A stretch of 64,000 nucleotides of DNA from Chloroflexota bacterium (GCA_016860845.1 BOKF01000005.1:1-64000), one strand, 5' to 3'; counted from the stretch's first letter, positions 1 through 8,982 are shown. Translations and numbers: made by a program. Notes: a model not told the origin generated them from the sequence alone.

Positions 1-230
1 GCACCAAGTGCAGGGCGGCCGCGGCATCGAAAACGGGTTTGGGCAAAACGCTGGTGAGCAAGAGCCGGACCTGGTAAATGGTCAAAGCTGGGGCTTTGTC
101 TTTGAATTTGACTCTCAAGCGCACCAGAAAATGATGGGCCAAGGCAACGAGCAGTAGATGGTGCTGCCAGCCCAACCAACTGCGGGTTTCATAATGGTCG
201 AAGCCAATTTCACCTTTGCCTTCTTCAAAG
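1..230 (-). pseudogene. IS701-like transposase, C-terminal fragment
   Basis: Read on the minus strand, this stretch gives an open frame with the motif EGKGEIGFDHYETR, then a Trp/His-rich GWQHH segment and a hydrophobic VALAHHFLVRLRVKF stretch. This is the pattern around the last catalytic Glu of IS701/IS4-type DDE transposases. The frame runs off the window start, so the true 3' end is not visible. Upstream it is cut exactly where the IS66-type inverted repeat begins, and a stop follows in frame. The sequence beyond the IS66 copy does not continue this protein, so the N-terminal part is lost rather than merely interrupted. Family call by motif recognition only. Confidence 0.7.
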
Positions 231-257
231 GTAACTGCTCAGGCATAAAAGCCAGTC
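231..257 (+). repeat. Left terminal inverted repeat of the IS66-type element
   Basis: Starts GTAACTGCTCAGGC. The same 14 bp occur inverted at 1785-1798; matching resumes at positions 18-20 and 23-27 of the repeat. Confidence 0.8.
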
Positions 258-305
258 GCACCTTAAAAAATTGCTAAAATCGTACAACCCAGCCACAATA
301 AGGTT

Positions 306-1790
306 ATGACAGAACCTCGGATACCCAGTCGAGAAGACATACGGGCCGCGCACCAGGAAGGTGAAGAAGCGGTATTGGCCTTGTTCGATAGGTTGATCGA
401 GGTTGTTATAGGGTTGTCTACCCGGGTTCAAGCGCTGGAAGACCAATTAGCCAAAAATAGCCGCAATAGTGGGAAGCCACCCTCGAGTGATGGGTTAAAG
501 AAACCAGCCCCCCGGAGTCTGCGCCAACGCAGCGGGAAAAAGTCGGGGGGCCAACCCGGTCATCGGGGACAGACCCTGAAAGCGGTGGTTGAACCTGACT
601 CTGTCAAAGTGCATCCGGTCAAGCAGTGTGGTCAGTGCCAGATTTGTCTGGAACAGGTCGAGGCAGAGGCTTACGAAGCGCGGCAGGTATTTGACCTACC
701 GCTGGTGCGGGTAGAAGTGACCGAACATCGGGCTGAGATCAAAAGTTGTCCGGGGTGTGGTCAGGTCAACAAGGCGGCCTTTCCAGCCGAGGTGAGCCAA
801 CCGGCGCAATACGGGCCAGTGCTCAAGGCCCAGGCGGTGTATTTCAATCAGAATCACGTCATTCCGCTGGAACGAACCAGTGACATCTTCAGTGATCTGT
901 ACGAGCCCCGTCTGAGCGAAGGGAGTATTGTGACCGCCTGTCAAGAACTGGCAGAACAAGTAACCCCCGTCAATGAAGCCGTCAAAACTTACTTGATCCA
1001 AACCCCAGAGCCGGTTCATTTTGACGAAACTAGTGTTCCCGTGGAAGGGAAACGGTTTTGGGTGCATGTGAGCAGTACAGCCACCTTGACTTACCTGGTC
1101 AGCCATGCCAAGCGGGGAAGCAAAGCCCTGGATGAGATTGGGATTTTACCCCGGCGTCAAGGTCACTCTATCCACGATGCCTATGCCTCCTATTTTCAGT
1201 ACCACCACCCCAGCCATGTCTTGTGCAATGCTCATCATCTGCGTGAGTTGGTCTTTATCCATGAACGCTATCAGCAAAGTTGGGCGGAAGCGATGGTCAA
1301 ACTGCTGGTCGAGATTAAACAAACGGTCGAAAGCGCCCAACAGCAGGGACAGACTTGTCTTTCCGGCGAGCAACTGGCCCAGTTTGACCGGCGCTATGAC
1401 CAACTCATTGCCGAGGGACGGCAAGCCAACCCACTGCCGCCGCCTGATCCCGGCCCCAAAAAGCGAGGTCGGCTCAAGCAGAGCCAAGCCAAGAATTTGC
1501 TGGATCGGTTACACCGGCGCAAACAAGAGACCTTGACTTTTATGTACGATTTTAAGGTGCCATTCGACAACAATCAGGCCGAACGCGACCTGCGGATGGT
1601 CAAACTCAAACAGAAAGTGTCAGGCTGCTTCCGTTCCAAAGAGGGGGCCAAGACCTTCTGCCATATCCGCAGTTATATCGCTACGGTTCGTAAAAATGGA
1701 CAACGGGTGTTAGAAGCCTTGCGTCTGGCTTTGCTTGGTTCGCCCTATTACCCGTCTATTCTCCAATCTCAGACTGTTTTTCCAGCCTGA
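306..1790 (+). CDS. tnpC: IS66-family transposase TnpC
   Basis: A 494-aa DDE transposase for movement of the surrounding element. The N-terminus (about residues 15-50) is a short coiled coil followed by the Asn/Ser-rich [13 protein letters not shown] linker typical of IS66 TnpC. A zinc-binding region with CGQC and CPGCG pairs lies at about 110-155. Catalytic acidic residues fit HFDETSV (about D240), HDAYASYF (about D290) and [11 protein letters not shown] (Glu about 424). The length is normal for ISBst12-type TnpC and no frame break is seen, so the enzyme may be functional. The ATG at 306 is the first usable start; no strong ribosome binding site precedes it, as is common for transposases. 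Confidence 0.92.
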   Translation: MTEPRIPSREDIRAAHQEGEEAVLALFDRLIEVVIGLSTRVQALEDQLAKNSRNSGKPPSSDGLKKPAPRSLRQRSGKKSGGQPGHRGQTLKAVVEPDSVKVHPVKQCGQCQICLEQVEAEAYEARQVFDLPLVRVEVTEHRAEIKSCPGCGQVNKAAFPAEVSQPAQYGPVLKAQAVYFNQNHVIPLERTSDIFSDLYEPRLSEGSIVTACQELAEQVTPVNEAVKTYLIQTPEPVHFDETSVPVEGKRFWVHVSSTATLTYLVSHAKRGSKALDEIGILPRRQGHSIHDAYASYFQYHHPSHVLCNAHHLRELVFIHERYQQSWAEAMVKLLVEIKQTVESAQQQGQTCLSGEQLAQFDRRYDQLIAEGRQANPLPPPDPGPKKRGRLKQSQAKNLLDRLHRRKQETLTFMYDFKVPFDNNQAERDLRMVKLKQKVSGCFRSKEGAKTFCHIRSYIATVRKNGQRVLEALRLALLGSPYYPSILQSQTVFPA

Positions 1791-1798
1791 GCAGTTAC
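1772..1798 (-). repeat. Right terminal inverted repeat of the IS66-type element
   Basis: Ends GCCTGAGCAGTTAC, the exact complement of the left end. The tnpC stop codon (1788-1790) is inside it. Confidence 0.8.
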
Positions 1799-1930
1799 AA
1801 TAGGAGAAGCATTTACGGGAGAAGCCTCGGAAGTAATATTTCCAGCCTGTTCGAGCCTTGTCATGTCATGCCGCGCCACACCAACGCCCAGCTTTGTAAG
1901 AGTAAACGAAGGGAGGAACAAAAGGGAAAT

Positions 1931-2152
1931 TTAACCGTTCTCCTGCTCCAACACTTTCAGAAGTTCCCAGGATTGCATATCGAGCAGTTTGGCGATGCCG
2001 CGTATGGTTTTAAGTGAAGTGCCGTCGCTAAGGCCACTTTCTACTATGATTACGAACTGGTTTCTTGACAGGCCAGCGTGATAAGCCATTTTTTCATAAC
2101 TTAAGCCTGTCGCCCTTTTGTGTTTTTCTACTAGGTACTTTAAGGTATTCAA
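1931..2152 (-). CDS. Small XRE-family helix-turn-helix regulator
   Basis: A 73-aa protein that is almost entirely an XRE/Cro-type DNA-binding domain. Helices 2-3 fit SYEKMAYHAGLSRNQFVIIV (about residues 18-37) and the C-terminal helix fits TIRGIAKLLDMQSWELLKVL. It starts at TTG (2152) with GAGGCG about 10 nt upstream. It is transcribed away from the accessory block and has no ligand or protease domain, so it resembles a Cro-like repressor or the antitoxin of a toxin pair; no toxin gene adjoins it. The AT-rich region 2160-2280 between it and the plus-strand genes is the likely control region. Confidence 0.7.
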   Translation of the reverse strand: MNTLKYLVEKHKRATGLSYEKMAYHAGLSRNQFVIIVESGLSDGTSLKTIRGIAKLLDMQSWELLKVLEQENG

Positions 2153-2240
2153 GTTTTTAACGCCTCAAAAAGCATTTTCCTTTATTGTACCATGACATTA
2201 AACTGATGTCAATTAGCATTACATTTTAAGGATTATAATC

Positions 2241-2269
2241 TTGTAATTACACTTGATTTATGGTAATAT
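2241..2269 (+). promoter_or_regulatory. Candidate sigma70-type promoter
   Basis: TTGTAA (2241-2246), 17-nt spacer, TAATAT (2264-2269), in a very AT-rich stretch upstream of the 2350 gene. It is the best match in this gap. Confidence 0.4.
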
Positions 2270-2290
2270 ATAGTTGTCAATCAAATGAAA

Positions 2291-2319
2291 GCCGTTGGCG
2301 TGTAGACGACGCCAACGGC
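2291..2319 (+). repeat. Hairpin in the 5' leader of the 2350 gene
   Basis: Perfect 10-bp arms GCCGTTGGCG / CGCCAACGGC with a 9-nt loop, 20-odd bases before the AAGGAGG ribosome site. No T-run follows, so it is not a classical terminator. It may be an operator, a leader-RNA structure or an mRNA-stabilising stem. Confidence 0.5.
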
Positions 2320-2349
2320 CCATTAGCAGCCATAAGGAGGTAAATCATC

Positions 2350-2739
2350 ATGGCTACTGTAGTTAATTTTACATCAATTGTCCCTGTAACACCAACTAAA
2401 TGGTACTATCAGCAGCGATGGCGCATCCTCGATGCCGGCGACCAAGAGCGCGGCCACACCCTCCGCATTAGTCTCGCCGACTTGGGGATGTACCCCACCG
2501 CTGACTTGACCAGCGACCCCACGCTCGATGCTCAGGAAGCCAATCATCGGCTGGCCCTACACGAGATGATCGAGGAGTTAAACCGAAACGATGTTATCGC
2601 GCTGTCCCGGTTCACTCGCCTGCTCGCCATAACCCCACTCGACCCCGGCCTGTTTGATTATCAACAGAAACGTGAAGAGGCGTTCGTGGAGTGGTTCTTC
2701 AAAAGCCAGAACGTCGAATCCAATGGGGAGGTTCTCTAA
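2350..2739 (+). CDS. Unknown accessory protein (129 aa)
   Basis: I do not recognise this family. The ATG is preceded by a near-perfect AAGGAGG at 2334-2340, so translation should be strong. The protein has no membrane segment. It has a Thr/Val-rich N-terminus, a Trp/Tyr-containing KWYYQQRWRIL segment, then an acidic helical C-terminal half. Its stop overlaps the start of the next gene by one base (TAATG), so the two are translationally coupled. The position behind an AT-rich promoter at the presumed left end suggests an early element gene; nothing in the sequence gives a function. Confidence 0.7.
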   Translation: MATVVNFTSIVPVTPTKWYYQQRWRILDAGDQERGHTLRISLADLGMYPTADLTSDPTLDAQEANHRLALHEMIEELNRNDVIALSRFTRLLAITPLDPGLFDYQQKREEAFVEWFFKSQNVESNGEVL

Positions 2740-3287
2740 TGGTTACCGATACCGCTCGACGCGATTTGCTCAAGCTGGCTGTCTTGCTCCCCCTGATGCC
2801 GACCCTGACCATCCAGTCGGATGAGCCTCACCAACTTACCCCACCGGCCCATCCAGTGGACCGAAACTTTGAGACACCGGCCGAGTTGGCCACATACCTG
2901 GCAGAAGTTGAACAGTATTTGTCTGCCAGCACAGCTCAGATCCGGCCTGACCCAGACAGCCTGGCCGAGGAACTCGAACGGCGCATCGTCGAACTGACTG
3001 CATTCTGCTTGGCCATTGGGACCAAACCGAACCTGGCTCAACGGGTGGCAACTATTCTGCTCGACGAAATGGGAAGTGCCGAGATGACATTATCCAACTA
3101 CTACGCTTTTGCCGCCAGTGATGATCCCAATTGGCGACGAGAGGCTCTTGAAACCAAGTTACAGTTGTGGAATGGTGCGGGAGTTTTCCCTCTCTCCAAA
3201 CCGGTGGATGATTTCATTAATCGCCGCGGTACACTCCTCGTTCTTGTGGAGTACCTATTTGGCTTAACCGAAAATCCAGAAGTGTGA
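2739..3287 (+). CDS. Unknown protein with possible N-terminal export or anchor segment
   Basis: A 182-aa protein. I use the ATG at 2739 rather than the longer frame from 2691, because 2739 overlaps the upstream stop and has GGGAGG 8-9 nt before it. The N-terminus MVTDTARRDLLKLAVLLPL combines RR with a short hydrophobic stretch, like a weak Tat or lipoprotein-less signal. The rest is soluble and helical with an acidic centre (about 60-110). No catalytic motif is recognised. A strong terminator follows at once, so with the 2350 gene it forms a two-gene unit. Confidence 0.65.
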   Translation: MVTDTARRDLLKLAVLLPLMPTLTIQSDEPHQLTPPAHPVDRNFETPAELATYLAEVEQYLSASTAQIRPDPDSLAEELERRIVELTAFCLAIGTKPNLAQRVATILLDEMGSAEMTLSNYYAFAASDDPNWRREALETKLQLWNGAGVFPLSKPVDDFINRRGTLLVLVEYLFGLTENPEV

Positions 3288-3299
3288 CTTTAGCAACAT

Positions 3300-3333
3300 G
3301 GGCCTTGGAGTTATCTCGCTCCAAGGCCCTTTT
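3300..3333 (+). terminator. Rho-independent terminator
   Basis: Perfect 11-bp arms GGGCCTTGGAG / CTCCAAGGCCC, 8-nt loop, then TTTT. It ends the 2350-3287 transcription unit. Confidence 0.85.
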
Positions 3334-3397
3334 GCGTCATGGATAAATAGACAGAGCGATTGTATCGCCAGTTATGCCGTAGAGGAGGCGGCGCGAT

Positions 3398-3580
3398 ATG
3401 GCACAAAGTCAATTTACCAAGCAAGAAGCAGAGGAAGCGGACAAGAGTGTTAGCAGCCAGCGACTTAATAAACGACAAAGGTTGGCACTTCTGGCTGCCT
3501 ATCGAATACTGGTTGAGCATTACTTTCCGTCTAAAATGAACACTGAGGCCGCAGTACCCCAGGAAGAAGTTAAGAAATGA
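3398..3580 (+). CDS. Small basic protein coupled to the recombinase
   Basis: A 60-aa charged helical protein (KQEAEEADKSVSSQRLNKRQ) without a recognised domain. A good GAGGAGG site precedes the ATG, and its stop overlaps the recombinase start (ATGA at 3577-3580). This is the arrangement expected for a small accessory DNA-binding protein made with the integrase. By position it could be a recombination directionality factor or excisionase for the downstream serine recombinase, since such factors are small, basic and poorly conserved. That role is inference from context only. Confidence 0.6.
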   Translation: MAQSQFTKQEAEEADKSVSSQRLNKRQRLALLAAYRILVEHYFPSKMNTEAAVPQEEVKK

Positions 3581-5214
3581 CCCGAGCGGTAACCTACGCC
3601 AGAGTCAGTTCAGATGACCGGCTCAACGATGGTCGCAACATCATCCTTGGTCAACAGAAACTATGCAGTCAGTATATCGCTCAAAAGGGCTATCTTCTCA
3701 TTGATGAAATTCCAGAAGATGAACGTGGTGCCAGCGGCGCTGATAGAAACCTACCAGGTCTCCAGAAGATATTGCGGATGGCCCGTGCCAGCGAGTTCGA
3801 TGTTCTGGTCGTGCGTGAGATGGATCGGCTCGCTCGTGGCCTGGTCAAGCAATTGTTAATCGAGGAAGAACTAAAGACGCTCGGGATCAGGATTGAGTAC
3901 GTCTTGGGCGAGTATCCCGATGATCCCGAGGGCCGGCTGAATAAGCACATCAAGGCCGTTATTGCCGAGTACGAACGGGAGAAAATTGCTCAGCGGACCC
4001 AGCGCGGCCGGCGGAACAAGGTCAAGCAGGGGCATGTCTCCGTTGGTGGCCACGCGCCTTACGGTTATCGGATTGTCAAGCAGCAGGATAAAAAGGGGGA
4101 CTTTGTTGCCCTGGTCATCCATGAGGATGAGGCTGCGGTGGTCAGGTTCATCTTTGAGCTTTATACGCGCTTGGTCAATCCAGTGTCGCTGCGCGGGATT
4201 GCTGCCAAACTGACCGAAATGCGGGTACCCACCTACGTGGATACCGGAGTGCGGCCCAGGCTGACCCCCAAGAAAAATGGATACGGACACTGGAATCCCC
4301 GCGCGGTTCGCTCGATTCTGCGGAACCCGGTCTATGTCGGGCGCTGGTTCTATGGCAAAGGCAAAGCCTTCTCTACCCGCCAAATGCTTCAGCCTCTCAC
4401 TACCTGGCTTGAAGTCCAAGTTCCACCGTTGATAGATGTTGAGATGTTTAATTCTGCTCAACAGCGTATCAGCGAGAATCGCCTGTTCGCCTCTAAATCC
4501 CAGAAGTACGACTATCTTCTGGCCCGACGTATAACCTGCCAGTGCGGTGAAAAGATTCATTGCATCCACAACTACGACAAGATTTACAACAGAGACTATT
4601 TCTACTATCGCTGTCCGGTTCGCGAAGATCCCAAAGGACGGTATGCCAGTAGAAAATGTACTACGCCCTCGTTCTGTTGCGCCGATGTAGACAGGGCGGC
4701 CTGGGGCTGGCTCAAGCAGCTTATCTCCTGCCCCGAGCTAATAGCAGAAGCTTTGGAGGAGTTCGAGAATCAGCAGTCTAGCCTGCTGACCACACTGGAA
4801 TTGCAGGCGAATACGGTCAGAACCAATCTCGAAAAGGCACACAGGCAGCTTAACCGGCTGATCGAGGTATACGTGACCAGTGGTTCGGCGGAAAGCCGCT
4901 TGTTACTGGAGCAGCAGCAGGGCGAACTCGAAGAAAGTATCGCAGCAATGGGGGTCGAGTTGCAGCGGTTGGAACAGGAGATAGCAGTTGTCTCTGCGTC
5001 AGCGGAGCGCGAACAGACACTGGCCCTGGCCGGATTTATGGAACAACTTGAGTTTGCGTTCGATCAAAGTGACGAGCCATTCGAGATTAAAAAGTGGATC
5101 ATTGATCTACTGGACGTTCGTGGACGCCTGGTCATTGAGGAGGGGAAAAAGGTGATTTATTTGACTACCATCGTTACCCCAGAGAATTTTAGGGTTTTGA
5201 TCACTGAAAGGTAA
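3577..5214 (+). CDS. Large serine recombinase (site-specific integrase)
   Basis: A 545-aa recombinase that would catalyse integration or excision through a phosphoserine intermediate. The resolvase domain starts TYARVSSDD with the nucleophile Ser at 11, followed by VREMDRLARG and IAEYEREKIAQRTQRG. The recombinase domain (about 160-290) includes GHAPYGYRI and RSILRNPVYVG. A zinc-ribbon region has CQCG and later Cys residues (about 315-370), and a long coiled coil (about 390-480) precedes the C-terminus. All domains of the phiC31/TP901 class are present, so it is probably active. It is one of two in this block, and only about 11 kb separate them. Confidence 0.92.
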   Translation: MTRAVTYARVSSDDRLNDGRNIILGQQKLCSQYIAQKGYLLIDEIPEDERGASGADRNLPGLQKILRMARASEFDVLVVREMDRLARGLVKQLLIEEELKTLGIRIEYVLGEYPDDPEGRLNKHIKAVIAEYEREKIAQRTQRGRRNKVKQGHVSVGGHAPYGYRIVKQQDKKGDFVALVIHEDEAAVVRFIFELYTRLVNPVSLRGIAAKLTEMRVPTYVDTGVRPRLTPKKNGYGHWNPRAVRSILRNPVYVGRWFYGKGKAFSTRQMLQPLTTWLEVQVPPLIDVEMFNSAQQRISENRLFASKSQKYDYLLARRITCQCGEKIHCIHNYDKIYNRDYFYYRCPVREDPKGRYASRKCTTPSFCCADVDRAAWGWLKQLISCPELIAEALEEFENQQSSLLTTLELQANTVRTNLEKAHRQLNRLIEVYVTSGSAESRLLLEQQQGELEESIAAMGVELQRLEQEIAVVSASAEREQTLALAGFMEQLEFAFDQSDEPFEIKKWIIDLLDVRGRLVIEEGKKVIYLTTIVTPENFRVLITER

Positions 5215-5360
5215 GAGGTGCTGCATATGTCCCAACATGAGGCCAAGTGTGGTCATTATTTTCAAGGAAAAAAGATTGACCTAAGAGGTATATCCGTGTT
5301 ATAATTATGAACAATCAAACAGTGTTTTGCGACACTATCGCCCAACGGTGAACAACCCAG

Positions 5361-5400
5361 CGGCGCACAGACCCTTGTGGTCTCTGCGCCGTTTTTTCTT
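5361..5400 (+). terminator. Rho-independent terminator
   Basis: Arms CGGCGCACAGACC / GGTCTCTGCGCCG (one mismatch), 4-nt loop, then a long T-run. It closes the recombinase unit and lies just before the next gene's ATG at 5410, which argues against the GTG at 5377 inside the loop being a start. Confidence 0.8.
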
Positions 5401-5409
5401 TTTTATCCA

Positions 5410-5784
5410 ATGAACAACAAGCCCGCCTCGAAACATTCTGCACAACCCAAACCAAATAGCCGCTTCGTCGGCTTGCTGCTCTTGCACGAGATCGAACGCT
5501 ATGAGGCCCTGGGGTTACCATATAGCAGCTCCCCCGCCATGCACCAACTCCTGGGAGTCTACCTAGTTTATCGCCAACAGGAAACCGAGCGATACCAAAA
5601 AGCCGCCCTTTACTCTTACGCTATCCAATCCCTGGCCGAAAAAATTAAAGCCTGTCGCCAACTGGCCAGGAAAGTCCCCCTCGAAGAAAAACTACTGCTG
5701 CTCCAAAAGGCTCAGACCTATCAACGAGCCGCTGAACAGCTACGCGCCAAATTTACCGAGGTGATCGCACATGCCGCCGACTGA
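5410..5784 (+). CDS. Helical protein upstream of the tape measure (possible chaperone analogue)
   Basis: A 124-aa, almost entirely helical protein without membrane segments. The start is set at ATG 5410 because the longer frame begins inside the terminator; there is no convincing ribosome site, so translation may be weak. Its 3' end overlaps the tape-measure gene by 14 nt. In tailed phages the gene just before the tape measure encodes a tail-assembly chaperone of similar size. Position and helical content fit that role, but no sequence motif supports it and no programmed frameshift is obvious. Confidence 0.55.
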   Translation: MNNKPASKHSAQPKPNSRFVGLLLLHEIERYEALGLPYSSSPAMHQLLGVYLVYRQQETERYQKAALYSYAIQSLAEKIKACRQLARKVPLEEKLLLLQKAQTYQRAAEQLRAKFTEVIAHAAD

Positions 5785-8524
5785 TTACGAATTAAAAGCC
5801 GAACTGGACGATTCTCAAGTCCTGGCCGCACTCGAAAGAATCGAACAAAAGGTTGACGGCCTGGCCAAAGAGACCGACAGCCAACTTGGTGGGTTAGGTG
5901 AGGGCCTGGGTAGCGCGGCCGACGAGGGTGTCAAACTGGCCGCTGTGATGGGCGGCGTCGCCGGTGTGGTTTCCACGGTAACTACCAAAGTTATAGATTT
6001 GGCCGGGCAAGTCGAGTCTACTATGGATATGATGGGACAGTTAGCCGTCACCAACAACGCCCAATTCGAGACCTACGAGACCAAGTTCAAGACCCTGCTC
6101 GGTTCGGCCGAGGCAGCCCAGGGCCGCATCCAGGAGTTAGCCGAGTTTGCAGACAAAACCCCCTTTGAACTTCCCCAGGTCGTCCAGGCATCGCTTCTTC
6201 TACAAAACTTCGGCGGTGACCTGTTAGCCACCGGCGAATCTCTGACCCAAATTGGTGATATGGCCGCCGCGACTGGCGGTGACTTTGGCAATATGGCAGT
6301 CTGGGTAGGCCGCCTCTATAAAGCTCTACAGGATGGGAGTCCTTTTGGTGAAGTCGCTCAACGATTCCGGGAAATGGGACTGCAAACCGGCGATGCGATG
6401 CAAAAGATGGAGGCAATGCAAAAAGCCGGCGAAGACGGTAACAAAATTTGGGAGTATTTCATCACCACTGTCGCATCAAAATACAAAGGCCAGATGAAGG
6501 ATTTGGCCGAGACCTACACCGGCCTCATGTCAACCCTATCCGACACCGAAAATAAACTTATTCGTGAAGGCGGTAAACCCTTCTTTGATGAAATAAAGGC
6601 GCAAACTGAAGAACTTTTGGCATATCTGACAGACCATGAAGCCGACCTAATTGCCATTGCCCAGCCCATCGGTGACATCATGGCCTCCATCGCCGGGGCG
6701 CAAGGGGAAGCCAAGCTCGGCGTCATTGAACAGATTGTCGAGAATAAGGACGCCATCATCGAGGGTCTCGATGGTATCTACGATTTTGTTCAGCAAATGA
6801 AACTCTTGGTCGGCGTTTTCGTTGACTGGACCACGGCCGTCGGCGGTGGGGGGACCGCCGCCACCAAAACATTTTACGAGTGGTTCAATAAACTCCCTGA
6901 ACCGGCCCAAAACCTCCTGGGAACCCTCTTTCCGCTTGTGGGCACAATTGATGCAGTCGGCAATGCCTTCTCCGGCAACACCGGCATCCTCCAGGGACTC
7001 ACCGACATGTTGGCCCAATCCCAGGCCGGATATGAAGGCATCTTTGCGATGCTGAGCAAGTCTATGGATGTCCTATCCCTGACAGCTCAATCGCTCCAGG
7101 CCGCCTGGGAAGGGGATTTTGCCGCCTCGAATGAATTGGCCAAGAAGGCCCAGGAAGCCTGGGACCAGATTTGGAGCGCCGGCCAGCAGGCGGTCCGCCA
7201 ATCGTATCAAAATTATCTAAAGGAACGGGAAGAAACCCAGAAGGCCATCGAGGAGAACGACGACCGCTGGCGGCAGTGGCAGGATCAGCGCAAGACCAAA
7301 ATCGAAGCGCCCGAAAAAGAAACACCCGAAGGCCCGACCGGCCCCAGCGAGGCCGACTACGAAGCCGCTCAACAAAAAGTCGCTAAAAAGATGGAAGAGG
7401 AAGAAGAGAAGCACCGCGAAAATCTGGAAAAGATTGATATTGAAAGTGAGCGGCGCCGTTACGACATGCTCGAAGATTTCGCCGAGCGGCGCCTTAACCT
7501 GGAGCTAAAGAACCAGGACCGGATTGAAGACATCTGGCAGAAATTCCGCGATGCGGTCGAGGATGAAAACATCGGGTTTGACGAAAGCCAGCAAGACCTG
7601 TCCATCAAGCAGGCCCAGGCCCGGATTGACTTCGAGCGCAGTGTAGCCCAACGGCGGGTAGACATCGAAACCAATTATCGCCAGACCCTGCGTGACATCC
7701 GCCAGCGGTTCGAGCAGGATGCCGAGGAGTACGAACGCAACCGCGATGCGGTTGGCTACCTGCGCTTGATGCGCCAGCGCGACCACGACCTGGCCAGCGC
7801 CCAGCAGGCCCGTACCGACCGGCTGGACCGGGAACAGATCGCCAATGAGCGGGCGCGTGAAGAGATGCAGATCCAGCAGCAGCGTGAAATCGAGGCCGAC
7901 CAGCGTCTGCACCAGCGCAAGCTGCAACAACTCCAGCAGCGACTTAACCGCGAACTGGAAGCCAATGAACGGCGCTACGAGCGCGAACTGGAACAGCAGA
8001 ACCTCTACGAGCAGCGTAAAAACGCCGATTACGACAAATGGCTCCACCGGAAGCAGGAAGATGAGGACCGGGCCAATCGGCAGCGCCTGGCCAAACTCCA
8101 GGAAGCCCTGGCCAAAGAACTGGAATTGATCTCAACGTATACGGCACGGGTGACCCAACTGGCAATCCAGCGCCGCATGGAGTTGGATAAGACCCTTGAC
8201 AGCCTCAAGGACCAGCAGTATGCTCAGGGGAGGACAGTCGTCCTAGGTGGACGAGCCGAGGGCGGGCCAGTCTCCAGCTTAACGCCTTATGTCGTCGGCG
8301 AGCGCGGGCCGGAACTATTCGTACCCGCCACGAACGGCTTTATTGTGCCCAACGACAAGCTTATGTATAGCCCACCCTCGCCTGTACCTGGCGGCGTATC
8401 CTCGCTTATCAATGAAACAGTCCACCTTAATATCCCCCCAGACCGGCTCACTCCCGGCCAGACTGCTGAGGCTCGTGAGTTAGCTCTATCCCTGATGCGC
8501 GAATTGAAAACGAAACGACGGTAA
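5771..8524 (+). CDS. Phage-type tail tape-measure protein
   Basis: A 917-aa protein. In tailed phages the tape measure sets tail length and fills the tail tube. The N-terminal part has the hallmark KFKTLLGSAEAAQGRIQEL and PFELPQV region (about residues 104-135). A hydrophobic glycine-rich segment (about 50-75) and further mildly hydrophobic stretches (290-400) follow, then a very long charged coiled coil (about 540-820). The C-terminus contains VVGERGPELFVPA (841-853), which recurs at tape-measure C-termini. GAGGTGATC precedes the ATG. No tail tube, sheath, baseplate, capsid, portal or terminase gene is nearby, which is unusual for this family. Confidence 0.85.
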   Translation: MPPTDYELKAELDDSQVLAALERIEQKVDGLAKETDSQLGGLGEGLGSAADEGVKLAAVMGGVAGVVSTVTTKVIDLAGQVESTMDMMGQLAVTNNAQFETYETKFKTLLGSAEAAQGRIQELAEFADKTPFELPQVVQASLLLQNFGGDLLATGESLTQIGDMAAATGGDFGNMAVWVGRLYKALQDGSPFGEVAQRFREMGLQTGDAMQKMEAMQKAGEDGNKIWEYFITTVASKYKGQMKDLAETYTGLMSTLSDTENKLIREGGKPFFDEIKAQTEELLAYLTDHEADLIAIAQPIGDIMASIAGAQGEAKLGVIEQIVENKDAIIEGLDGIYDFVQQMKLLVGVFVDWTTAVGGGGTAATKTFYEWFNKLPEPAQNLLGTLFPLVGTIDAVGNAFSGNTGILQGLTDMLAQSQAGYEGIFAMLSKSMDVLSLTAQSLQAAWEGDFAASNELAKKAQEAWDQIWSAGQQAVRQSYQNYLKEREETQKAIEENDDRWRQWQDQRKTKIEAPEKETPEGPTGPSEADYEAAQQKVAKKMEEEEEKHRENLEKIDIESERRRYDMLEDFAERRLNLELKNQDRIEDIWQKFRDAVEDENIGFDESQQDLSIKQAQARIDFERSVAQRRVDIETNYRQTLRDIRQRFEQDAEEYERNRDAVGYLRLMRQRDHDLASAQQARTDRLDREQIANERAREEMQIQQQREIEADQRLHQRKLQQLQQRLNRELEANERRYERELEQQNLYEQRKNADYDKWLHRKQEDEDRANRQRLAKLQEALAKELELISTYTARVTQLAIQRRMELDKTLDSLKDQQYAQGRTVVLGGRAEGGPVSSLTPYVVGERGPELFVPATNGFIVPNDKLMYSPPSPVPGGVSSLINETVHLNIPPDRLTPGQTAEARELALSLMRELKTKRR

Positions 8525-8634
8525 GTTGGCTGATCTTTTCTTGCTCTAATATTCAATCCACCAATGCCAGGAGTGGGGCAGAGAGATTAAGACTCGCAGA
8601 GTTCTAGCTCGGCTGTGCGAAGAACTATGATGAA

Positions 8635-8982
8635 CTATTTGGGGTCACTTCGCCTCTTTTGATACCGGTATCGAGCAAAATCTAAAACATCCTGTCGATC
8701 TTCAGGGGGCATATTTTTGAGAATATCCACAACCTCTTTGATAGTCTGCTCGTTTTCACCACCCGGCAGTGGGGGGAGAATCCCGGCCAGTCGGAGCACT
8801 TTCTCAGGGGATTCGCCCAGGGCCAGAGCGAGTTTGACACAAATCTCGGCACTGGCTTTCCGCTCGCCGCTGATAGGCTTGGCGACACTAGCCTGGGATA
8901 GTCCAGCGCGCCGGGCTGCCTCACGTTGCGACCAACCCCGTCGTTTCAGTTCCTCACTCAGCCACGCTGCAAAGTCTGTCAT
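8635..8982 (-). CDS. XRE-family repressor, candidate element switch regulator
   Basis: A 115-aa DNA-binding protein. The N-terminal XRE domain is clear (RGWSQREAARRAGLSQASV, about 15-33), followed by LALALGESPEKVLRLAG. The C-terminal tail (about 80-115), rich in Glu/Arg, may dimerise. There is no LexA-type peptidase. It is divergent from the plus-strand genes at 9121, and the 138-bp gap holds a near-consensus promoter, a perfect palindrome and a degenerate second copy by its own start. That is the layout of a repressor controlling itself and the divergent operon. Binding is inferred. Confidence 0.8.
   Translation of the reverse strand: MTDFAAWLSEELKRRGWSQREAARRAGLSQASVAKPISGERKASAEICVKLALALGESPEKVLRLAGILPPLPGGENEQTIKEVVDILKNMPPEDRQDVLDFARYRYQKRRSDPK

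Larger units (their letters stand above)
231..1798 (+). mobile_element. IS66-family insertion sequence (ISBst12-like, tnpC only)
   Basis: A 1,568-bp unit is bounded by inverted repeats whose outer 14 bp (GTAACTGCTCAGGC) are identical at both ends. About 22 of the first 27 bp match. It holds one transposase gene whose stop codon lies inside the right repeat. Classical IS66 elements carry tnpA, tnpB and tnpC; the single-gene ISBst12 subgroup has only tnpC and this size, so the element looks complete. IS66 elements normally make an 8-bp target duplication, but flanks CTTCAAAG (left) and AATAGGAG (right) do not match. This suggests later deletion or recombination at one end. Confidence 0.85.

Noticed and set aside
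5377..5409. Upstream GTG start for the protein at 5410
   Set aside because: It lies inside the loop of the recombinase terminator and would put the T-run in the coding sequence.
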